A stretch of 64,000 nt of DNA from contig NZ_CP059081.1 in the NCBI RefSeq assembly GCF_015602705.1, positions 1,249,702 to 1,313,701 on the forward strand. Direction: 5' to 3'. The translations under genes and the position numbers were made by a program. Shown here piece after piece: positions 28,528 through 34,914 of this stretch. The DNA comes from Acinetobacter lwoffii. GTDB taxonomy: Bacteria; Pseudomonadota; Gammaproteobacteria; Pseudomonadales; Moraxellaceae. Every line of letters begins with the position of its first letter. The stretch's first letter is position 1. A model generated the notes under the pieces. It did not search any database, had not been told where the DNA came from, and saw only the letters and a program-made list of their open reading frames with translations.

Positions 28528-28816
28528 AATTTGAGATAGCACACAGATTTTATTGGTCATACAGTAGATTGATTTATGGATCAGCAGAAGCGTTAATGTC
28601 TGAATTCAATCTCTCTATATATACGACAATGAAATCACGAGTAGAGAAAGAATTTAGGATGAGACTTCAGGGTGAAGAAAACTGATCGTCGTATAATTCA
28701 GTTATCACATATAGAAAATCAATTAAAACATGCAATAACAGACTGAAAATCAATAAACCCATAATAAAAATAGGTGTATATTGAAAATACGATTTCACGC
28801 ATAAGAGCATCCTCGC

Positions 28817-29020
28817 ATGTCGACTAAATTTATCATCCGTTTTGCTGCGATTTTATTTTCTGTACTCATTTTGACTGCATTAGCCATTCAATTTTTCTTT
28901 AAACCGGATGTAACTGTAGTTCTATGGATTTTCGCTGTACCTTTCATTTTGGGCATACCAATTTTGGCTTCTGTTGTATTGACCACCAATGATGAACTTG
29001 ATATTCATAGCGTTAATTAG
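28817..29020 (+). CDS. Small two-helix membrane protein
   Basis: 67 residues with two hydrophobic segments (FAAILFSVLILTALAIQFFF and VLWIFAVPFILGIPILASVV) and a short acidic tail. No family recognised. Ribosome site is weak (AGAGCA). Followed by a hairpin terminator, so it is monocistronic. Confidence 0.6.
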   Translation: MSTKFIIRFAAILFSVLILTALAIQFFFKPDVTVVLWIFAVPFILGIPILASVVLTTNDELDIHSVN

Positions 29021-29158
29021 GCTTGAACCTTAAACTGGCGCATTTAAAGTGCATCTGATCTTTGCTGATAGAGCAGCCGGCATTTGCACTTTGTTCAATA
29101 AAATAGACCTTATTTTAAAGCAATGCGGGTCAGTTAAGCATGCATCAGAAAATGTAGT

Positions 29159-29189
29159 AAAAATGAGTGTATGTTTACGCTCATTTTTT
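29159..29189. terminator. Bidirectional hairpin terminator
   Basis: 13-bp stem with one G-U pair between 29159-29171 and 29176-29188, loop TGTT, T-runs on both strands. Lies 140 bases after the small membrane gene. The other bases between 29021 and 29328 show nothing. Confidence 0.7.
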
Positions 29190-29328
29190 ATCAGCTTACT
29201 CCAGAATTTGGCTTTAACTCTCAAATCATCATAATTTACATAAACTCTAAGAAATAAGGGAATATTCTTATCATTATTCATTCAAAATAGGTCTTCATCA
29301 TAAAACTCATCATTTTAGAGAAAACAGA

Positions 29329-29598
29329 ATGCCTAAAAATAATTATCTATCAGCTCTAGAACAAGTTTATGACTTTTTAAAGGAACGACCAGGTTTTAAG
29401 GATAAAAGTGAATTTGATAAAGCGGTAGAATATTTTAGAACTCTACATGAAAGTGATCCTTTGGATTTCAGAGTTCAAACACCGAATACTGTCGCTGGAA
29501 AATTTGGTGCTAAAGAAACTATAAATTTAGGGTCTATGCCAGAATTCAGTAATAAGGAAAATTTCCTTAACTGGATAGATACGCAAATTAACCACTAG
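29329..29598 (+). CDS. Small soluble hypothetical protein
   Basis: 89 residues, no signal or membrane segment. N-terminal helix SALEQVYDFLKERP, C-terminal MPEFSNKENFLNWIDTQI. The same C-terminal pattern (MP-acid-F, two or three residues, K, FL, short helix) occurs in the 95-residue protein at 30057-30344, so the two may be distant paralogs. AGAGAAAACAG precedes the ATG. Function unknown. Confidence 0.65.
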   Translation: MPKNNYLSALEQVYDFLKERPGFKDKSEFDKAVEYFRTLHESDPLDFRVQTPNTVAGKFGAKETINLGSMPEFSNKENFLNWIDTQINH

Positions 29599-29755
29599 TT
29601 GAAAGACTTTAAGCAAACGCATCATACGGCAGGTTTTCATTTATTATTCATACATTCATTAACATGTAGTACAGAAAACAATCGAAACTGAGCTGGAAAA
29701 CTACAAATTTGAATGATAACTTTGTATTCAAATCTTCCCAGTAAAGAGGTGAGCA

Positions 29756-29896
29756 ATGAAGTTGTTGACTTTGGTTGGTATGGGAGTAGCAGCGAGTTAT
29801 TGTTATAAAACTATGAAAAATGGCAAGCTTGCTCTTTCAAAACCTGACTTTGATGAAAGTGTAAAACGATTTGTACTGCAAGAATTTGCAGCTTAG
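29756..29896 (+). CDS. Small hypothetical protein, 46 residues
   Basis: ATG at 29756, stop at 29896, strong ribosome site AAAGAGGTGA 3 bases upstream. Starts MKLLTLVGMGVAASYCYKTM, a short hydrophobic stretch that could be a membrane anchor or signal, followed by a charged helix (PDFDESVKRFVLQEF). A terminator lies 22 bases after the stop, which supports a real transcript unit. Confidence 0.6.
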   Translation: MKLLTLVGMGVAASYCYKTMKNGKLALSKPDFDESVKRFVLQEFAA

Positions 29897-29917
29897 TCTT
29901 CACGATATATTTCCCCC

Positions 29918-29947
29918 AAAAAAGCCCATCGGATGATGGGCTTTTTT
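29918..29947 (+). terminator. Terminator of the 46-residue gene
   Basis: 13-bp perfect stem AAAAAAGCCCATC/GATGGGCTTTTTT, loop GGAT. Confidence 0.9.
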
Positions 29948-30056
29948 ATTTTCTAAAAACGTATAATTTTAATATTCAGATTAAAAGCAGTTTAATTATA
30001 GCCACCATGTTATAAACCTACTTCGTAATCTATTTTAAATAATTAAATGAGAGCTA

Positions 30057-30344
30057 ATGGATGATGAAGAGGTAAATGGATGGTGCGAGCTTATATATTC
30101 TGAAGCCTTGAGAATATATAAACCAACAAAATACAACACAGTCAACAAACTCAGATTCTTTGCCCTGATTTTAGAGTTATTCGCGGAAATGCAGCATGAG
30201 GATGCAATAATTCAGGTAAAGGCCGTGAATGTAAAACTTAAATTAAGATCTAAAAATTACATTTTTTGGGTGTTTGAAATGCCTGATTTTCATGATAAAA
30301 CGTTATTTTTAACTTATATGTCTAGCAAATTAAGTCAGTTATAA
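30057..30344 (+). CDS. Small soluble hypothetical protein
   Basis: 95 residues beginning MDDEEVNGWCELIYSEALRI. Acidic N-terminus, a central helix KLRFFALILELFAEM, beta strands, and the C-terminal MPDFHDKTLFLTYMSSKL that mirrors the end of the protein at 29329-29598. GAGAGC lies 3 bases before ATG, rather close. AT-rich compared with the flanking housekeeping genes. Function unknown. Confidence 0.6.
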   Translation: MDDEEVNGWCELIYSEALRIYKPTKYNTVNKLRFFALILELFAEMQHEDAIIQVKAVNVKLKLRSKNYIFWVFEMPDFHDKTLFLTYMSSKLSQL

Positions 30345-30524
30345 AGTGTCGTTGAAGGTTAAAATCGTCAATCAATTTAACAAGCATAGTTATTTTTTAT
30401 ACAATCATAGTTATTTTATATGTTAATGGTCTATTTATATATTTCTATCAATAGCTTGCGTATTCTCTAGTCGTTGCTCACTTTGACAACATACCTAAAT
30501 CAGCGCAAAAGTGATAAAGGGGAA

Positions 30525-30549
30525 GGCTCATCGAAAGATGGGCTTTTTT
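30525..30549 (+). terminator. GAAA-tetraloop terminator, also found in the prophage
   Basis: Stem GCTCATC/GATGGGC closed by a GAAA loop and followed by six T. A 28-base stretch here (30522-30549) recurs at 54498-54525 with a single difference. No gene ends nearby, so it may end a small RNA that starts in the 30345-30500 gap. Confidence 0.8.
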
Positions 30550-30631
30550 AATATGTATAGCTTATTGAACGAAAAGTAACTTAAAGCGAATGTAAGAGAA
30601 CAGTTTATTAATACTCCCTATACTTTATTGA

Positions 30632-30741
30632 TAAATTCACAGTGCTATAGTCATTTTGCGAAAACAAGAAAACGCAAATAATACGAAGAAAATGACTACA
30701 GCACTAGCCCGCTTATTTGAAAGAGTAAGCGGGCTTTTTAA
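30632..30741 (+). ncRNA. Candidate structured small RNA with intrinsic terminator
   Basis: A -10 box TATACT is at 30619-30624. Downstream, 30641-30657 pairs with 30689-30705 (17 bp, one C/T difference that leaves a G-U or A-C), and inside it TTTGCG (30655-30660) pairs with CGCAAA (30673-30678). Directly after comes a perfect 10-bp terminator, AGCCCGCTTA/TAAGCGGGCT (30706-30735) with T5. A promoter, two nested stems and a terminator in ~110 bases without a gene are what a trans-acting small RNA looks like. No known family was recognised. Confidence 0.5.
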
Positions 30742-30802
30742 TTGAAAAATTAATGTAATATTATGCTAATGTATAAATTATAAGTTTATATATAATGTAT
30801 GA

Positions 30803-30865
30803 ATAGATTCTATCGCTGTAGTTTCTTTCCAATTTCAGCCTCCTTCCCTAAGGAGGCATTTTTTT
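30803..30865 (+). ncRNA. Possible short RNA, or only a terminator
   Basis: Perfect stem GCCTCCTT/AAGGAGGC at 30838-30857 followed by ATTTTTTT, with a TATAAT box 40 bases upstream (30791-30796) and no gene to end. The stem contains both an anti-Shine-Dalgarno-like CCTCC and an AGGAGG, so it could base-pair with ribosome sites. Expression is unproven. Confidence 0.3.
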
Positions 30866-30997
30866 ATCTATGGAAAAGTAAAGTTCCAATTCCTATTGTG
30901 TTTATTCAGTTACACAAATGATCATCGTTGACTATTGAATGAATCTTTCAAATATTTGAGCATGATATTTTATTGGTTAAATAAGAGATGGATCGCC

Positions 30998-31198
30998 ATG
31001 ATAGATGAAGAAAAGCCTTTGAACTTTGACGATGATAGTGAACCTCAAGATTTCGAAGATGAAGAATTTATCGATGATAAGAAAGAGGATGAAATGTACA
31101 ATGCTATTACCAAAGATGGTTCAAGTATTGATCCTGCAGATGATGGGACGCGTCATATTCGCCCTGAAGACGGTGATCCTATAGAAATAGATGAGTAA
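30998..31198 (+). CDS. Small very acidic hypothetical protein
   Basis: 66 residues from the ATG at 30998 with AGAGATGG upstream; a 21-codon upstream extension has no ribosome site. Rich in Asp and Glu (FDDDSEPQDFEDEEFIDDKK) and ending RHIRPEDGDPIEIDE. Probably unstructured in part. No family recognised. Own terminator. Confidence 0.6.
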   Translation: MIDEEKPLNFDDDSEPQDFEDEEFIDDKKEDEMYNAITKDGSSIDPADDGTRHIRPEDGDPIEIDE

Positions 31199-31199
31199 T

Positions 31200-31229
31200 A
31201 AAAAGCCCAATTTAATATTGGGCTTTTTT
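31200..31229 (+). terminator. Terminator of the acidic protein gene
   Basis: Stem AAAAGCCCAA/TTGGGCTTTT with loop TTTAATA, two bases after the stop. Confidence 0.9.
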
Positions 31230-31343
31230 ATCGTCTGGTGGATGAGAATGAAAATACAATATTTCCCATTTAGAATTGAGCGGATTTATCAAAATAGCCA
31301 CCTAGAAAATTTAAATATTCATTGAACTGATTTTTTCACTTAA

Positions 31344-31369
31344 TAAAAAAGCCCCCATTAATGAGAGCT
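31344..31369 (-). terminator. Terminator of xseA-xseB
   Basis: On the minus strand AGCTCTC pairs with GGGGGCT through G-U pairs, loop ATTAAT, then T6; 57 bases after the xseB stop. Confidence 0.6.
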
Positions 31370-31426
31370 TTTATGTCAATTCAATCTAGTAGAATAGCCT
31401 AAGCTAATATTTGAAACGACATATAA

Positions 31427-31621
31427 TTAATCTTTAAAAGTATCATTTAACGCAGTTTGAACCGCTTCCACACGTGCCTTGCAAGCTTTATAAGCAGTCA
31501 TGGATTCTTCCACGATTTTCATCAAGTTATCAATATCCGGTTCTTGCTGAGATTCGAGCAATTCCGCATTCTTTTTCAAGATGTCATAGCCTTGTTGGAA
31601 GCTCAAAGTATCATGATTCAT
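31427..31621 (-). CDS. xseB: Exodeoxyribonuclease VII small subunit
   Basis: 64 residues from the ATG at 31619-31621, which is the start that gives the normal XseB length. Three-helix protein that binds XseA in several copies. Contains the family pattern SFQQGYDILKKNAELLE and a C-terminal helix YKACKARVEAVQTAL. Overlaps the end of xseA by 11 bases, so translation is coupled. Confidence 0.9.
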   Translation of the reverse strand: MNHDTLSFQQGYDILKKNAELLESQQEPDIDNLMKIVEESMTAYKACKARVEAVQTALNDTFKD

Positions 31622-32882
31622 GAGGAAGTACCTGTATAAGTTGTGCTGAAAAAATGCCGTCATGTAATTCGACTTCAACCAGATCATTGGGCTGAATCTG
31701 TTGAATAGATGCAACCACATGTTCTTGCTGACGCACGATGGCATAACCCTTGGATAAAACATGTTTAGGATTTTGTAGTAGTGTTTCCCGCATCAGGGCA
31801 TCGAGCTGCTGATTAATCAGCTGGGTATGCTGCTGGGCCAGACTGGCAGTATTGGCCTTGACCTGTTGCAGACGTTGCAGCGCATCCATAATCTGGTTGT
31901 TGGCCAGACTTTGAATCAGTTTCAAAAATTGATCATTCTGATTTTGATAAGCCTGAATCTGTTGCTGGGATAAACGCTGAATTCGCTGTAGATAATTAAG
32001 CACATCCTGGGTCAGTTCAAAGATATGATTGCGGATTCCTGCAATGACTTTACTCGGAGTATCAAAGGAGCGATGCGCAATCTCATCCAGAATGGTGCGG
32101 TCTTTTTCATGCCCGATGCCGACCCAGACCGGCACCGAACGCTTGCAAAGCAGGGCAGCCAGATCATAATCATTCAAATAAGCCAGATCATTGACTGCGC
32201 CACCACCTCGTATAATCACAATCAGATCCGGTGCAGTGTTATAGGTCTGTGCCCATTGTTTGAGCGCTTGTGCCAGACTGTACATAATACTTTGCGGAGC
32301 AGTATTTCCCTGAAAAGTCGCACTGTGATAGATAAACTCACACACCTGCGCGCGCTGTAGTGCATCGGCATCTTTTTTGAAATCTCCGAGGCCTGCTGCA
32401 TTTTCGGGAGCAATCACCAGAATCCGGTTCAGGTCAAAAGGGCTGGGCAAGTTTTTATTGCGTTGAATCAGTCCTTCAGTCGTCAAGCGCTCAACAATCT
32501 GCTGATAACGCCGGGCAATATCTCCTAAGGTATAGCCTGAATCAATTTCAACGATATTTAAAGAAAAACCATACTGCGGATCGAAATTAGCTTTGACTTT
32601 AATCAGCACTTTCAAATCACGACTCAGCTCAATCCCGCTTTCACGTTCAAACCGCGTGACAATTTTCTGGGCACTAAATTTCCAGATGGTTGCTCGGCAA
32701 CTGGCAATGACCTGATCACTATCGACTTCTTTTTCTGCCAGCTCCAGATAATAATGGCCAGCTTTAATACTTAGATTACGAATCTCGGCTTTGACCCATA
32801 CTGGTGTATCGAAAGTGAGTTTGACCACTTCCTGAACCGTAGCAAGATATTCCTTGAGGGAGAGTTGAGGATCGTCTGTCAT
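31611..32882 (-). CDS. xseA: Exodeoxyribonuclease VII large subunit
   Basis: Catalytic subunit that degrades single-stranded DNA from both ends. 423 residues from the ATG at 32880-32882; an in-frame TTG 8 codons earlier (32906) has no ribosome site. N-terminal OB fold (VWVKAEIRNLSIKAGHYYLELAE), catalytic domain with IIRGGGAVNDLAYLNDYDLA and GIGHEKDRTILDEIAH, then a long coiled coil (ILFELTQDVL to LINQQLDAL). The usual partner xseB follows. Confidence 0.95.
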   Translation of the reverse strand: MTDDPQLSLKEYLATVQEVVKLTFDTPVWVKAEIRNLSIKAGHYYLELAEKEVDSDQVIASCRATIWKFSAQKIVTRFERESGIELSRDLKVLIKVKANFDPQYGFSLNIVEIDSGYTLGDIARRYQQIVERLTTEGLIQRNKNLPSPFDLNRILVIAPENAAGLGDFKKDADALQRAQVCEFIYHSATFQGNTAPQSIMYSLAQALKQWAQTYNTAPDLIVIIRGGGAVNDLAYLNDYDLAALLCKRSVPVWVGIGHEKDRTILDEIAHRSFDTPSKVIAGIRNHIFELTQDVLNYLQRIQRLSQQQIQAYQNQNDQFLKLIQSLANNQIMDALQRLQQVKANTASLAQQHTQLINQQLDALMRETLLQNPKHVLSKGYAIVRQQEHVVASIQQIQPNDLVEVELHDGIFSAQLIQVLPHES

Positions 32883-33232
32883 GCCAATAGAAAGTTTAAA
32901 ATTCAATCAAATATTAAATCAATCCAGCACAGATCACAAATCTAAAAGTGAAGTCATATTTGATTGATGTAATGACAATGCAATGCTATTGAGGTGCATA
33001 ATTACTTGGTTCAGACTATTCATCCGGAATTTTCGTATTTTGTAGAGGTTCTTCTCTTCTGTTTTTCTTGTTCATTGAAAGAAGTTATAGCGTTGAAGTC
33101 CTTAATTTCCAAAGGTCTTATTTCCATTTTTTAATGAAAAAGTACAGTTAAAAATGTACACAGACTTGTGTCTGGCGAGGACAAGGAAATATGCTAAATT
33201 GGTGAAGAATTATTAAAGAAGAATAGGCTCTC
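32883..33232. other. Divergent promoter region
   Basis: 350 bases between xseA and a lipoprotein gene in opposite directions. A possible sigma-70 promoter for the lipoprotein is TTGTGT followed 18 bases later by TATGCT (about 33170-33200). Nothing else was seen. Confidence 0.35.
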
Positions 33233-33667
33233 ATGAAAAAAACAATGCTGTTCGGTTTGCTGGCTGTCGCTTTAAGCGCATGTACTACCACGCCGCAATC
33301 TAAGACGGAAGCTCCTAAAATAGGTTCAGCGAATCCTGCAAGCGCTTATTGTGTCAATCAGGGTGGCAAGCTTGAAATTCGTACTGAAAGCAATGGTCAG
33401 GTCGGATATTGCCATTTAAAGAATGGTCAGGTGGTCGAGGAGTGGGAATTACTGCACATAAATCAACCTAAATGTATTGCTGATCAGGCAGCGGAATTGG
33501 TCGGTCAGTCCAATTTGACTGAAGCGCAAATCAAGCAGAAAACCAAGGCACAAATTGTACGTATGGTCGAACCGGGTCAAGCGGTGACGATGGATTATCG
33601 TGAAGAACGAGTGACTGTCACCGTAGATCCTGTAAGCAAAAAGATTATTCAAGCTTCATGCGGTTAA
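33233..33667 (+). CDS. Lipoprotein with DUF333 domain
   Basis: 144 residues. Lipoprotein signal with LSAC lipobox (Cys17). Residues ~33-75 are a DUF333 domain (NPASAYCVNQGGKLEI, GYCHLKNGQVVEEWEL), with two cysteines able to form a disulfide. The C-terminal ~60 residues (RMVEPGQAVTMDYREERVTV) resemble the peptidase-inhibitor I78-like fold. Anchored in a membrane facing the periplasm; function unknown. Confidence 0.85.
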   Translation: MKKTMLFGLLAVALSACTTTPQSKTEAPKIGSANPASAYCVNQGGKLEIRTESNGQVGYCHLKNGQVVEEWELLHINQPKCIADQAAELVGQSNLTEAQIKQKTKAQIVRMVEPGQAVTMDYREERVTVTVDPVSKKIIQASCG

Positions 33668-33680
33668 TCACATAAAATGA

Positions 33681-33705
33681 AAAAGCCCATGAGTGGGCTT
33701 TTTTT
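33681..33705 (+). terminator. Terminator of the DUF333 lipoprotein
   Basis: AAAAGCCCA/TGGGCTTTT stem, loop TGAG, T7. Confidence 0.9.
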
Positions 33706-33780
33706 AATTCCATACAACTGGCATTTTGAAATGACAAATCTTCCCCGATCTTTTATATTGCCCCTCGGAAGGAGAAATTC

Positions 33781-34140
33781 ATGAAAAAGTTATTGGCTTT
33801 ATCGTTTATGCTGGCGCTGGCCGGTTGTGCCGAGAAGAAACCGTTAACCCCTGAAGAGCAGTGGCAAGGTTATTGTCGAAGTGTCGGAAATGCGGCGCGT
33901 ACCATTATGCTGGATCGTCAGAATGCGATTGAGAAAGAAAAAGCAATCGAGCATGCTAACAAGATCGACGACGAAACCACTAAAGGTTTTATCCGGAATA
34001 TTATTGATGAAGTTTATGCAATTCCAGCCGAAGAGATTAAGGCTGATGTAAAAGCAGCCCGTGAAAAAGTCCGCGCTGAATTTACTGCAAAGTGTATTGC
34101 GACACCGCATGATGAATTACCAGATTACAAACCGTTCTAA
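33781..34140 (+). CDS. Small lipoprotein of unknown function
   Basis: 119 residues. Signal and LAGC lipobox (Cys16). The rest is helical and charged with two cysteines (GYCRSVGNAA, FTAKCIATP) that may pair. GGAAGGAG lies 6 bases before the ATG. Common in look to Acinetobacter envelope proteins but no family recognised. Its stop codon lies in its terminator loop. Confidence 0.75.
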   Translation: MKKLLALSFMLALAGCAEKKPLTPEEQWQGYCRSVGNAARTIMLDRQNAIEKEKAIEHANKIDDETTKGFIRNIIDEVYAIPAEEIKADVKAAREKVRAEFTAKCIATPHDELPDYKPF

Positions 34141-34153
34141 AGGACGGTTTTTT
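34129..34153 (+). terminator. Terminator overlapping the stop codon of the lipoprotein
   Basis: AAACCGTTC pairs with GGACGGTTT (one G-U), loop TAAA holding the stop, T7 tail. Confidence 0.8.
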
Positions 34154-34347
34154 TATATCTGGATAAAATTTCCAACTAATATTTCCCATTAAATGTATTT
34201 AAACATACGCATCTTCAAAAGACTGAATAATAAAATAGCCTAAGCAAAATGTACACTTTGTGACAATTTCTAAATCTAAAATATAGAAATACTTATCTTT
34301 ATATTGAATAATGAATTTAACTCCAATTAACCGAGGAGTAGCACAAT

Positions 34348-34617
34348 ATGGAAGTCGTAAGATATTTGCATCATTCTGATCTGCTGCTGGAAGATGAAGA
34401 GGGTGTAGTCATTATTGGCGGCAGTCGCTATGTACTCAGCGTCGGTGACAAAGTCGTTTTAAAGAAGATACTAGAACAAGATAAAAAGCTTTATCAGGTT
34501 GATATTTCCTTTGCCAGCAATAATCACAGTAGCACCTATGAAGATGAATGCGTGGTGAAATTCCAAGGCTGCCGAGACTCATATCAGCAGTATTTAAACT
34601 CGACCACTGTACACTAA
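34348..34617 (+). CDS. Small hypothetical beta-rich protein
   Basis: 89 residues starting MEVVRYLHHSDLLLEDEEGV. Alternating hydrophobic strands (VVIIGGSRYVLSVGDKVVL), two Cys near the end (DECVVKFQGC). GAGGAG is 9 bases before the ATG. No signal peptide. Family not recognised. Own terminator. Confidence 0.65.
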   Translation: MEVVRYLHHSDLLLEDEEGVVIIGGSRYVLSVGDKVVLKKILEQDKKLYQVDISFASNNHSSTYEDECVVKFQGCRDSYQQYLNSTTVH

Positions 34618-34644
34618 GGTGGAGTATCTTTTTAACTTCAAATC

Positions 34645-34670
34645 AGGCAACATCAGGGTTGCCTTTTTTA
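34645..34670 (+). terminator. Terminator of the 89-residue gene
   Basis: AGGCAAC/GTTGCCT stem, loop ATCAGG, T6. From here to 34914 only the acnB leader and promoter are expected. Confidence 0.85.
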
Positions 34671-34914
34671 TGCATTAAATTCAGTTAAAAGGGCCTATTC
34701 ATGGGCTTGTTTCGTGTGGTGTAAGCTGGAACTGATTATGGAATAATCATTAAGAGCATCATTTAGTTATAAAATAACGAGCATCACGAAGAAACACTTG
34801 AGTTGCATTAACTTTTAACTGGAAATTTAGTAAAATTTCGGAGTCCATATTATTTATGAAGCTTGGAATAAGCAGGAATTCATAAGTAATTTTTTAAAAA
34901 AGAGGAATAACACT

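Noticed and set aside
28620..28695. 18-codon frame between tamB and the small membrane gene
   Set aside because: Too short, no ribosome site, no membrane helix or other protein-like feature.
33140..33232. Palindrome ACACAGACTTGTGT as a regulator site before the DUF333 lipoprotein
   Set aside because: Only imperfectly symmetric and overlapping the presumed -35; too weak to call.
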